From the NCBI GenBank assembly GCA_000402835.1, contig AQRZ01000011.1, positions 169 through 6,491 of the forward strand: a stretch of 6,323 nucleotides of DNA, given 5' to 3'. Source of the stretch: Synergistetes bacterium JGI 0000079-D21 (GTDB lineage: Bacteria; Synergistota; Synergistia; Synergistales; 79-D21). The notes beneath the pieces are model-generated. The model was not told the DNA's origin, made no database searches, and worked only from the letters and a program-made list of their open reading frames with translations. The translations under genes and the position numbers were made by a program. Below are positions 1 through 6,323 of the stretch, piece after piece; within the stretch, counting starts at the first letter, position 1; each line of letters starts with the position of its first letter.

Positions 1-2156
1 AAGCGGCAGGCCAACCTGCTGCAGCGCTGCTGAACCCGATCGTTCCGGACGGCAATTGCAATGGCTTTCCGGGTTCCGACAAGGACGACGAACCGCCTGG
101 CCCTCGTGAGCCCCGTGTAAAGAAGGTTTCGCTGGAGCATCATGTAATGTTGGGTCGTGATCGGCAGAACCACAGCCGGGTACTCGGAACCCTGGGATTT
201 GTGAACGGTGATCGCATAAGCAGGAACCAGCTGGTCAAGGTCTTCGAAAGGATAGGGGATCGCCCTTCCGTCAAAGGCCACGACGGCCACCTGGCCTTCC
301 GGGTCGATTCCCAGGATCCTTCCGATGTCGCCGTTGAAGACCTCTTTTTCGTAATCGTTTCGGATCTGCATGACCCGGTCTTTGACCCTGAAAACCCGAC
401 CGCCACGGTGCAGCGATTCAGCCCCGCCGTTCAGGGCGGCTTGCAGCCGTTCGTTGAGCGCAATGGCCCCGGCTTCTCCCTTGTGCATGGGGCAGAGAAC
501 CTGGATCTCTTCCATCGGGTCAAGGCCGAAGCGGTTCGGCAAGGTCCGGGTCACGAGTTCGCAGACTTTCAAGGCGACTTTTTCGGGATCTTCTTCGGGG
601 ATGAAGCAGAATCCTCCGGAAAATCCGCCCTGGCGGGCGAATACCGGCATTTGCCCGTCCTTGATTCGGTGGGCATTGACCACGATCAGGCTCTCCCGGC
701 TCTGGCGGAAAATCTCGTTCAACTCGACGACGGGAACCTTCCCGGATTCGATGCAATCCTTCAGGATGTTGCCGGGCCCTACGGATGGAAGCTGGTCCGC
801 GTCTCCGACAAGGATGAGGGAAGCCTCGGATGGGACAGCCTCCAGCAGATGGGCAGCCAGGTGCACGTCCAGCATCGATACTTCGTCAACGACCAACAGG
901 TCGCAGGACAATGGGTTTTTCGCGTTGCGCGCGAAAGTCCCGTCCTGCACCTTGTATTCGAGCATCCGGTGGATCGTCCGGGCCGGGGTTCCCGTCGTCT
1001 CCTGCAGCCTCTTGGCTGCCCGTCCCGTCGGTGCCGCGAGTGCGATTCGCTTTCCTTGCCTTCGGTGCAGCTGGAGAAGGGCCTTGATCAGCGTCGTTTT
1101 GCCTGTTCCGGGACCCCCCGTGATGATCAGGACCTTCTTCCGGACGGCGAGGCGCAGGGCTTCCACCTGCCTGGGAGAAAGCTTCAGGGGAAACTTGTTA
1201 AGAAAATCGCCGAGATCCGGGGCAGCGGCCTCTTGGGGGAAATCCCCGGAAAGAAGGGCATTCAGGCGGGCTGCCACCCGAGTTTCGGCCTGGTAGGAAG
1301 ATGCCAGGTAAACCGCTTGCTCTCCCTGGTGCTCCTCCAGGACCAGGTCCCCCTTGGCGACTCCCCTGGAAATGGCTTCCACGACGGGTTCATGAGGTGC
1401 AGAGAGGGTTTCGCAGGCTTTTGCAACCAGCTGGGGGAGGGGAGAATACAGGTGTCCGGCTTCAGAGAGGGTTCGCAAGGTGTGCAGGATTCCTGCGTCC
1501 ATTCGCTGGGGAGATTCGGGCTTGAACCCCATCCCGGAGGCGATGCGGTCTGCAGTCAGAAAGCCGATCCCCCAGACCTCTTCCGCGAGCCGGTATGGAT
1601 TTTCCCGGATCCGCCCGACCGCCTGGTCCCCGTAGCGCCTGAGGATTTTCTCTGCGAGGGCCGTGCCTACGCCGGCAGAATAGAGGAAAAGCAGGGCATC
1701 GCGCGCTGCGTTCCGGGCCTTCCAGCCGGAAAGGATCAGCTGCAAGCGGTTCCGTCCGATTCCCTCGACGCCTGCGAGCCGCTCCGGTTCGCGGTCGAGG
1801 ATTTCCAGGGCCCTGTCGCCGAAAGCCCGGACAATTCTCCTTGCCGTCACCGGCCCAACTCCCGGTATCGAACCGCCCCCAAGGTACCGCTCGATCCCGG
1901 CTGCACTGACCGGAACGGTCGGAAAGCAGGAGTGGACCTTGAACTGCCTGCCGAACCGGGGATGGACCACCCACTCCCCCGAAAGGGCAACCGTTTCTCC
2001 TGCCGATGCGAAGGGGAAGATTCCCACCGCGGTGATCGTCCGCCCGAGGCTGGAGACGTTCAGGCGGACGACGCTGTAGCCGGTACGTTCGTCACGGTAG
2101 GTTACTCGTTCGATTTCACCCTGCAGGGTGATCTTCTCGGTCGGTGTCGTGGACAT
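1..2156 (-). CDS. recD2: RecD2-type (RecD/TraA family) 5'-3' DNA helicase, C-terminal end cut by window edge
   Basis: This gene encodes an ATP-dependent SF1B helicase of the RecD2 family, which acts in DNA repair and recombination, typically without RecBC partners. The window shows 718 codons with no stop. The last residues visible, around RCSRLACR, resemble the usual RecD2 end, so probably only a few codons are missing. An N-terminal OB-like region (about 8-80) is followed by helix-hairpin-helix segments (about 87-140) with GVGP and GIGR turns. The helicase core has Walker A GGPGTGKTT at 347-355, Walker B VVDE at 422-425, motif III GDADQLPSVGPG at 451-462, QVLCPMHKG at 552-560, the UvrD-like C-terminal motif ITVHKSQGSEYP at 649-660 and motif VI LLYTGLTRAR at 678-687. 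The ATG at 2156 is the only in-frame start I find, and its Shine-Dalgarno is weak or absent. It is divergent from the Mut7-C gene, 55 bp away. The family call is secure; the biological role is inferred. Confidence 0.95.
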   Translation of the reverse strand, partial: MSTTPTEKITLQGEIERVTYRDERTGYSVVRLNVSSLGRTITAVGIFPFASAGETVALSGEWVVHPRFGRQFKVHSCFPTVPVSAAGIERYLGGGSIPGVGPVTARRIVRAFGDRALEILDREPERLAGVEGIGRNRLQLILSGWKARNAARDALLFLYSAGVGTALAEKILRRYGDQAVGRIRENPYRLAEEVWGIGFLTADRIASGMGFKPESPQRMDAGILHTLRTLSEAGHLYSPLPQLVAKACETLSAPHEPVVEAISRGVAKGDLVLEEHQGEQAVYLASSYQAETRVAARLNALLSGDFPQEAAAPDLGDFLNKFPLKLSPRQVEALRLAVRKKVLIITGGPGTGKTTLIKALLQLHRRQGKRIALAAPTGRAAKRLQETTGTPARTIHRMLEYKVQDGTFARNAKNPLSCDLLVVDEVSMLDVHLAAHLLEAVPSEASLILVGDADQLPSVGPGNILKDCIESGKVPVVELNEIFRQSRESLIVVNAHRIKDGQMPVFARQGGFSGGFCFIPEEDPEKVALKVCELVTRTLPNRFGLDPMEEIQVLCPMHKGEAGAIALNERLQAALNGGAESLHRGGRVFRVKDRVMQIRNDYEKEVFNGDIGRILGIDPEGQVAVVAFDGRAIPYPFEDLDQLVPAYAITVHKSQGSEYPAVVLPITTQHYMMLQRNLLYTGLTRARRFVVLVGTRKAIAIAVRNDRVQQRCSRLACR

Positions 2157-2211
2157 GGGGCCATTTTCGCACCGTGCCCCCGACAGAACAAGAGTGGAGG
2201 TTCCTGCACGA
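2157..2211. promoter_or_regulatory. Divergent intergenic region between recD2 and the Mut7-C gene
   Basis: These 55 bp must hold, or be overlapped by, the start signals of two divergent genes. For recD2 on the minus strand, a weak promoter can be drawn. The -35-like TTGTTC (2186-2191) matches 3 of 6 consensus bases. A 17 bp spacer leads to the -10-like GAAAAT (2163-2168), which matches 4 of 6. Transcription would then begin at or next to the recD2 ATG. For the plus-strand gene I see only the Shine-Dalgarno GGAGG (2196-2200), 11 nt before its ATG; its promoter probably lies inside the recD2 5' end. The promoter call is tentative. Confidence 0.3.
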
Positions 2212-2952
2212 ATGCCTGAGATCCTCTTCCATGGGAAACTCGCGGAAATTGTCTCGAAGAGGGCGAAGCAGCCCCCGGTATGGGCCTTCCCGAGGGCTGC
2301 GAAGGATCTCGTGGAAACCCTTGGGATCCCCCACACGGAAGTCGCTCGGATCCGGATCAACGGAAGGGATTCGGACTTCCTGGCCCCGGTGAACTTTGAA
2401 GATCGGTTGGAGGTTTACCCGCACACTCCGCCGAGACCGTCCCCGTGGAACGCCGACGGCCGGGTTCCCCACCCGGGGGAGATCGCCTTCATCGCGGACA
2501 ACAACGTCGCCGGGGCCGGAAAGCTTCTCCGGCTAATCGGTTTCGACACCTCGATCGATTCCCGCCTCGATGACCGGGAAATTTGCATCAAGGCCAACCG
2601 CGAAAACCGGGTCGTCCTTTCCCGGGACCGAAATCTCCTGAAGAGGCGCATCGTGGCCTACGGGTGCCTTCTTCGCGCGGAAGATCCCTGGAGGCAGCTG
2701 GAAGAAGTGGTCCTGGAGTACGGGCTGGCACGACTCGCAAGGCCCTTTTCCCGGTGCCTCCACTGCAACGGCATCCTGGTCCCCGTCGAGAAAGAAAAGG
2801 TGCTCGACCGGCTGCTGCCCCTGACCCGCCTGTACTACGATGCCTTCAACGCCTGCAACTCGTGCGGGCGAATCTTCTGGAGGGGCTCCCACGTCAAGCC
2901 GATCCTGCAGCGGCTGGAGCCGATCCTCGGTTCCTACCAGGCTTCCGAATAA
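2212..2952 (+). CDS. Ubiquitin-like fold plus Mut7-C PIN-like RNase with zinc ribbon (DUF82 family)
   Basis: The 246-residue protein fits the two-part Ub-Mut7C / Mut7-C architecture. Residues 1 to about 72 form a beta-grasp, ubiquitin-like domain ending in LEVYPHTPP. A proline-rich linker (about 72-90) leads to the Mut7-C domain (about 91-237). This starts FIADNNVAGAGKLLRLIGFDT, with a likely catalytic Asp96, and contains VVLSRDRNLL with Asp139. A zinc ribbon follows, with CxxC pairs at C182/C185 and C215/C218, then the conserved GSHVKPI. The Mut7-C domain is a PIN-fold relative named after the C-terminus of the Mut-7 exonuclease and is predicted to act on RNA; the bacterial substrate is unknown to me. 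I chose ATG 2212 because the ubiquitin-like fold begins there and GGAGG lies 11 nt upstream. In-frame ATGs at 2128 and 2155 would overlap the recD2 start. The 3' end overlaps the convergent dehydrogenase gene by 19 bp. Confidence 0.9.
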   Translation: MPEILFHGKLAEIVSKRAKQPPVWAFPRAAKDLVETLGIPHTEVARIRINGRDSDFLAPVNFEDRLEVYPHTPPRPSPWNADGRVPHPGEIAFIADNNVAGAGKLLRLIGFDTSIDSRLDDREICIKANRENRVVLSRDRNLLKRRIVAYGCLLRAEDPWRQLEEVVLEYGLARLARPFSRCLHCNGILVPVEKEKVLDRLLPLTRLYYDAFNACNSCGRIFWRGSHVKPILQRLEPILGSYQASE

Positions 2953-4085
2953 AGCAGTTCTGCGTCTTCCTTCGTCAACGGACGGGGGTTGTTCTCCAGA
3001 AGGCGGACTTCCCGCATCGCGGCTTCCGCCATCGAGGGAATGGCTTCCCTTGGAATGCCAAGGTCCCTAAGACGCGTGTGGACCCCTGCCTCCCGGACCA
3101 GGCCTTCTACCGCCCGGAGGAAAGCCTGGGCAGACTTTTCCGTATCCGCCGGCACCACGACCTTGAAGGCCATCGCAAGCCGCGTGTATCGCTCCCTGCT
3201 GGCGGGGAGGTTGAACTTGAGAACGGGCAGAAGCATGGCGGCGTTCGCCGCTCCGTGAGGCACGTGGAACTGCCCGCCGAGGGGGTAGGCAAGGGCATGA
3301 ACGGCAGCCGTCCCGGCCATCGAAAAGGCGAGCCCGGCGATCAGGCTTCCCAGGGACATTCCTTCACGAGCATCGAGGTCCCGGCCGAATCGAACCGAGC
3401 GTAAAAGGTTCGCCGAGAGATGCTCGCAGGCCATCAGGGAAAGGTTTTGGCTCAGCGGGTTTGCCTTGACCGAAAGGAAGGACTCGATGCCGTGGATCAG
3501 AGCGTCCACGCCGGTATTGGCCGTGATGCCGGGAGGCAAATCGAGGGTCAGGGAAGGATCCACGACCGCCGCGTCCGGAACCAGGAACCGGCTCGCGATC
3601 CCCCGTTTCATCCCTTCCCCGGGAAACGAAAGAACCGCGACCGGAGAAACTTCCGATCCGCTCCCGGCTGTCGTAGGGATCATGATCGTCGGGAGCCCTT
3701 TTGAGGGTACCCGGTCGTTCCCGGCCAGGTCTTCGATCCGCAGGTCGTGGACGGCCAGGATCGCGGCGATCTTCGTGAAATCCATGGTGCTGCCGCCGCC
3801 GAAGCCGATCAACAAGTCGTATCCTTCTTTTCGAATCCTGTCGGCTGCCCCGACGAGGATTTCCGCAGGCGGTTCCGGGGTCACTTCGCTGAAGATCCCG
3901 TAATCGAGCCCGGAGCGCTCGAGCGGCTCCTTCACGGAAGCCAGAAGGGGTGAATTTCCGATGCTCGGCCCGGTTAGGACCAGGGGACGCCGGCAACCGA
4001 GGCGCGCTACGTGCTCCGCAACCGTATCAACCGACCCGCTGCCGAACACCACGGTGTTCGGCGCGTTGAAAACGAATCCCTTCAC
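2934..4085 (-). CDS. Iron-containing (group III) alcohol dehydrogenase
   Basis: This 383-residue protein is a full-length member of the Fe-ADH family, which interconverts alcohols and aldehydes or ketones with NAD(P) in the cytoplasm. It has the N-terminal FGSGSV, the dinucleotide-binding GGGSTMDFTK (96-105) and PTTAGSGSEV (137-146). The four expected metal ligands are D194, H198, H263 and H277, at essentially the same numbering as E. coli FucO. Position 267, a His in FucO, is Tyr (VHALAYPLGG), a variant I believe is common in the family. Position 39, where FucO has the Asp that selects NAD, is Gly (VLTGPS), so NADP(H) use is plausible. The start is GTG at 4083-4085, supported by GGGAGGG 7 nt upstream. 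It begins 19 bp after the typA stop and is probably in the same operon. Its 3' end overlaps the convergent Mut7-C gene, and I see no terminator after it. The substrate cannot be read from sequence. Confidence 0.94.
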   Translation of the reverse strand: MKGFVFNAPNTVVFGSGSVDTVAEHVARLGCRRPLVLTGPSIGNSPLLASVKEPLERSGLDYGIFSEVTPEPPAEILVGAADRIRKEGYDLLIGFGGGSTMDFTKIAAILAVHDLRIEDLAGNDRVPSKGLPTIMIPTTAGSGSEVSPVAVLSFPGEGMKRGIASRFLVPDAAVVDPSLTLDLPPGITANTGVDALIHGIESFLSVKANPLSQNLSLMACEHLSANLLRSVRFGRDLDAREGMSLGSLIAGLAFSMAGTAAVHALAYPLGGQFHVPHGAANAAMLLPVLKFNLPASRERYTRLAMAFKVVVPADTEKSAQAFLRAVEGLVREAGVHTRLRDLGIPREAIPSMAEAAMREVRLLENNPRPLTKEDAELLYSEAW

Positions 4086-4092
4086 GTTTTTT

Positions 4093-4099
4093 CCCTCCC
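4093..4099 (-). promoter_or_regulatory. Shine-Dalgarno of the alcohol dehydrogenase gene
   Basis: GGGAGGG on the minus strand lies 7 nt before the GTG codon at 4083-4085. It decides the start in favour of this GTG and lies inside the 19 bp gap after the typA stop, which fits translation from a shared mRNA. Confidence 0.8.
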
Positions 4100-4104
4100 G
4101 GCAG

Positions 4105-5985
4105 CTACGCCACGACCTCTTCCGCCCCCGCCTTCCGCGCGGCTTTTTTCCGTGCGTCGTGATTCAGGATCGTCTTCCTGACTCTCACCGAAAGCGGCGT
4201 AACCTCAACCAGTTCGTCTTCCGCGATCCATTCCAGGGCCGAGTCAAGGGTCAGCCTCCTAGGGACATCCAGGATGACCGTGTTGTCCTTGGTGGCAGAC
4301 CGGTGGTTCGTCACATGCTTCTTCTTGGTGGGATTGCAAGGCAGATCGTTGGCCCTGGAATGTTCTCCAACGACCATCCCTTCATACACGCGATCCATCG
4401 GGGAAATGAAAAGGATCCCTCTTTCCTGCAGGTTCTCCAGCTGGTAGCTCGTTGCCTCGCCGGTGTCCATGCTCACCAGGGAACCCCGGTTCCTGCCCGC
4501 GACTTCGCCTCGCCACAGGTCGTAGCCGATGAACCGGGAGGACATGATCCCGAGTCCTCGCGTGTCGGTCAGGAATTCGCTCCGGTATCCGATGAGCCCG
4601 CGCGTCGGGATGTTGAACTCCAGCCGCAAAAGCCCGGTTCCAAGGTTCTGGACGCTGGTGAACTCGCCTTTCCGTTTTGAAACTTTCTCGATCACGACTC
4701 CCTGGTGTTCCTCCGGGACATCGATGATCAGCTGTTCGATCGGTTCCAGGAGGTTTCCCTGCTCATCCCTGGCCGTGATGACTTCCGGCCTTGACACGCA
4801 GAATTCCATCCCTTCCCTGCGCATTTCCTCGATCAGGATTGCCAGGTGCAGTTCACCCCGCCCGGAAACCTTGATCCCGTCCGGTCGGCCGATGTCCTCG
4901 ACCCGCAGTGCGACGTTGACCCGGGCCTCCCGCATCAATCGGTCCCGGATCTGCCTCAGGGTGACGGCACGGCCCTCCTTGCCTGAAAACGGGCCCGTGT
5001 TCACCAGGAAAAACATCGAAACGGTCGGTTCTTCGATCGTCAGCGGCGGCAGAACGACATCCTGAATTTCCGTGGAGGCCAGTGTGTCGCCTATCCCGAT
5101 CTCTTCCGGGCCCGCGATCCATACGACATCCCCGGCCCCGACCTCTTCGACCTCGACAAGCTGTAGACCCCGGGAAACCCACAGGTGCGTGACCTTCGCG
5201 CTTTCCGTCCCGCAGACCTCCCACTTCTTGCGATCGGGACCCGCCCAGGCGGTACTCGTCCGGAGGATCGGATCGCCGGTGCGTATCCGTCCCTGCAGGA
5301 CCTTCCCGCAACCGATCCTGCCGATGTAGTCATTCCAGGCCAACGTGGTGGCCTGGAGGAGAAAGGGTTTTTCCGGGTCCCCCGACGGGGGAGGAACGTT
5401 CTCCACGATGGTCTCGAAAAGGGCATCCATCCCCTTGCGTTCGTCTTTCTCCAGGTCCCGGACAAACCAGCCATGCAGGCCGGATCCGTATAGGACCGGG
5501 AAATCCGCCTGTTCCTCGGTTGCCCCAAGCTCGAAGAACAGGTCGAAGGTCGAGTTCAGGGCATTCTGCACCGAGGCATTCGGCCGGTCAACCTTGTTGA
5601 CCACGACGATGGGTTTCAAGCCGGCCTTCAGGGCCCGCATCAGAACGTACCGCGTCTGGGGCATGGGGCCCTCGTTGGCGTCCACAAGCAAAAGGACCGA
5701 ATCCACCATCGAAAGAACTCGTTCCACTTCTCCGGAAAAATCTGCGTGCCCGGGGGTGTCGATGATGTTGATCAGGGTGTCTCCCCATTCCACCGAGCAG
5801 TGCTTGGCCCGAATCGTGATGCCCCTTTCCCGTTCGAGTTCGTTGTTGTCCATGACGCGTTCTTCCACCCGTGCGTTCTCCCGGAAAACGCGCGCGGCCC
5901 TGAAAATGGAATCCAGCAACGTGGTTTTCCCGTGGTCGATGTGCGCAATGATGGCAACGTTCCTGATTTTCGCGAGGTCTCTCAT
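4105..5985 (-). CDS. typA: Translational GTPase TypA/BipA
   Basis: TypA/BipA is a ribosome-binding GTPase of the EF-G/LepA class, involved in ribosome assembly and in growth under cold or other stress. The 626-residue product is a little longer than the E. coli protein (about 607). The GTPase domain (about 1-200) has G1 AHIDHGKT at 14-21, switch I RGITI at 54-58 (Thr57), G3 DTPGH at 76-80 with the catalytic-type His80, G4 NKVD at 130-133 and G5 YGSG at 166-169. Then come a beta-barrel domain II (about 205-300), EF-G-like domains III and V (about 320-480, with GLIGYRSEFLTDTRG) and the TypA-specific C-terminal domain, with NPTKKKHVTNHRSA at 551-564 and a basic tail. The ATG at 5985 has GGAAGGA (5994-6000) 8 nt upstream. 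A perfect -10 box lies just upstream, and the gene is probably first in an operon with the alcohol dehydrogenase. Confidence 0.97.
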   Translation of the reverse strand: MRDLAKIRNVAIIAHIDHGKTTLLDSIFRAARVFRENARVEERVMDNNELERERGITIRAKHCSVEWGDTLINIIDTPGHADFSGEVERVLSMVDSVLLLVDANEGPMPQTRYVLMRALKAGLKPIVVVNKVDRPNASVQNALNSTFDLFFELGATEEQADFPVLYGSGLHGWFVRDLEKDERKGMDALFETIVENVPPPSGDPEKPFLLQATTLAWNDYIGRIGCGKVLQGRIRTGDPILRTSTAWAGPDRKKWEVCGTESAKVTHLWVSRGLQLVEVEEVGAGDVVWIAGPEEIGIGDTLASTEIQDVVLPPLTIEEPTVSMFFLVNTGPFSGKEGRAVTLRQIRDRLMREARVNVALRVEDIGRPDGIKVSGRGELHLAILIEEMRREGMEFCVSRPEVITARDEQGNLLEPIEQLIIDVPEEHQGVVIEKVSKRKGEFTSVQNLGTGLLRLEFNIPTRGLIGYRSEFLTDTRGLGIMSSRFIGYDLWRGEVAGRNRGSLVSMDTGEATSYQLENLQERGILFISPMDRVYEGMVVGEHSRANDLPCNPTKKKHVTNHRSATKDNTVILDVPRRLTLDSALEWIAEDELVEVTPLSVRVRKTILNHDARKKAARKAGAEEVVA

Positions 5986-5993
5986 CTGACCGA

Positions 5994-6000
5994 TCCTTCC
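5994..6000 (-). promoter_or_regulatory. Shine-Dalgarno of typA
   Basis: GGAAGGA on the minus strand sits 8 nt before the typA ATG (5983-5985), which supports that start codon. Confidence 0.75.
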
Positions 6001-6038
6001 AGATTGAAGTTTTCCCGGCCTGAACCGGACAAAGGATC

Positions 6039-6065
6039 ATTATACTTCCAAGTGCACAAAAAAAA
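6039..6065 (-). promoter_or_regulatory. Probable sigma-70-type promoter of typA
   Basis: The minus strand carries a perfect TATAAT at 6039-6044. With a spacer of about 17 bp, the -35 position falls in the T-tract of the preceding terminator and has no good TTGACA match. There is no extended -10 TGn. The start site would be near 6032, giving a leader of roughly 45 nt. The leader contains a short CCGG-TTCAGG-CCGG inverted repeat near 6016-6029, for which I do not claim a function. The -10 is convincing; the -35 is weak. Confidence 0.65.
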
Positions 6066-6099
6066 AGCCGGAAGTTCGGCAAAACGCCGAAGTTCCGGC
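6058..6099 (-). terminator. Rho-independent terminator after the wrbA-like gene
   Basis: Inverted repeats at 6086-6099 and 6067-6080 form a 14 bp GC-rich stem with one central C-C mismatch in the minus-strand RNA and a 5 nt GTTTT loop. Nine consecutive T residues follow (6058-6066 read on the minus strand). It begins 13 bp past the wrbA-like stop codon and separates that gene from typA. On the plus strand the nearest T-run is about 10 nt past the stem, so it is unlikely to be an efficient bidirectional terminator. Confidence 0.93.
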
Positions 6100-6112
6100 C
6101 AGTTCCCTGTTT

Positions 6113-6323
6113 TTATAGCTTTTCCAGGATCTCGACCCTCTTCGGGGCCAGTGCGGCTGCAAGGGAAGCGATGTATTTCCCTTGAAAACGCGCCCCCGCC
6201 AGGTCGATCTCCCCGGGGGAACGCTCTCCGCTCGTTCCCGCGACCGTCGTCGCCCCGTAGGGACTCCCCCCGACGATCCCCTCGTTATTCATCTGGCCCT
6301 TGAAAGCGTAGGGGAGGCCCGCG
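6113..6323 (-). CDS. wrbA: WrbA-like NAD(P)H:quinone oxidoreductase, C-terminal fragment (cut by window edge)
   Basis: Sixty-nine C-terminal codons and a TAA stop are visible; the 5' part lies beyond the right edge. The segment reads AGLPYAFKGQMNNEGIVGG, then SPYGATTVAGTSGERSPGE, then ARFQGKYIASLAAAL. This corresponds to the WrbA signature (in E. coli GGTPYGATTIAG and, later, ARYQGEYVAGLA). WrbA proteins are flavodoxin-like, FMN-binding enzymes that reduce quinones by two electrons, limiting redox cycling. The FMN phosphate-binding loop lies in the missing N-terminus, so cofactor binding cannot be checked here. The tail APKRVEILEKL runs some residues past the E. coli end. A terminator follows immediately, so this gene is transcriptionally separate from typA. 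The fragment is short, but the family match is distinctive. Confidence 0.88.
   Translation of the reverse strand, partial: AGLPYAFKGQMNNEGIVGGSPYGATTVAGTSGERSPGEIDLAGARFQGKYIASLAAALAPKRVEILEKL

Noticed and set aside
2128..2211. Longer N-terminus for the Mut7-C protein (ATG at 2128 or 2155)
   Set aside because: The extra residues do not resemble the family and would overlap the recD2 start. The ATG at 2212 has GGAGG upstream and begins the ubiquitin-like fold directly.
147..2219. A 690-codon open frame on the plus strand opposite recD2
   Set aside because: It lies almost entirely antisense to a recD2 frame with every helicase motif in place. Its translation is low-complexity, rich in Arg, Gly, Pro and Asp, with no family I recognise. 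Long antisense frames are expected in GC-rich genes.
3283..3285. His-to-Tyr change at position 267 of the dehydrogenase as a sign of lost activity
   Set aside because: All four metal ligands are intact, and I believe the AYPLGG form occurs in many iron-dependent alcohol dehydrogenases, so it is a subfamily variant rather than a defect.
2583..3404. A 273-codon plus-strand frame spanning the Mut7-C 3' end and the dehydrogenase 3' end
   Set aside because: It is out of frame with both recognised genes, Arg/Pro-rich, and has no recognisable domain. It is a compositional shadow.
6067..6099. The inverted repeat as a transcription-factor operator for typA
   Set aside because: A GC-rich stem followed by nine T residues just after a stop codon is fully explained as an intrinsic terminator. 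There is no second copy in the window to suggest an operator.
5746..6303. A plus-strand frame of 185 codons crossing the typA start, terminator and wrbA end
   Set aside because: It runs through the terminator hairpin and opposite two well-supported genes, with an Arg/Ser/Pro-rich product and no homology that I recognise.

Overview
The window is GC-rich bacterial chromosome (roughly 60% GC by eye) with dense coding, short intergenic gaps and housekeeping-type genes. I see no insertion sequence, CRISPR array, tRNA, rRNA or phage gene. The gene set (WrbA-type quinone reductase, TypA/BipA, an iron-dependent alcohol dehydrogenase, a Ub-Mut7C protein and a RecD2 helicase) would suit an environmental bacterium, possibly an anaerobe of the deltaproteobacterial/Desulfobacterota kind. 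That taxonomic guess is an inference from gene content and composition only.

Layout from right to left, since four of the five genes are on the minus strand. The 3' end of a wrbA-like gene enters at the right edge and stops at 6113. A strong Rho-independent terminator follows (6058-6099). Its T-tract runs almost directly into a perfect TATAAT -10 box at 6039-6044, which should drive typA (4105-5985). Only 19 bp after the typA stop, an iron-containing alcohol dehydrogenase gene starts at a GTG with a strong Shine-Dalgarno (2934-4085), so typA and the dehydrogenase look co-transcribed. The dehydrogenase gene meets the plus-strand gene 2212-2952 tail to tail with a 19 bp overlap. That plus-strand gene encodes a ubiquitin-like fold fused to a Mut7-C PIN-like nuclease with a zinc ribbon. 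Divergent from it, 55 bp away, a nearly complete recD2 gene runs on the minus strand off the left edge (1-2156).

Functionally the window is a patchwork. TypA acts on ribosomes, RecD2 on DNA, the Mut7-C protein probably on RNA, and the two oxidoreductases on small molecules. Only typA and the dehydrogenase look like a transcription unit. I found no convincing new defence or mobile system. The points most worth a second look are the Ub-Mut7C/RecD2 divergent pair, the typA-dehydrogenase pairing and cofactor-site residue, the stacked terminator and promoter, and the tail-to-tail overlap. Every stretch over 300 bases is covered by a gene.
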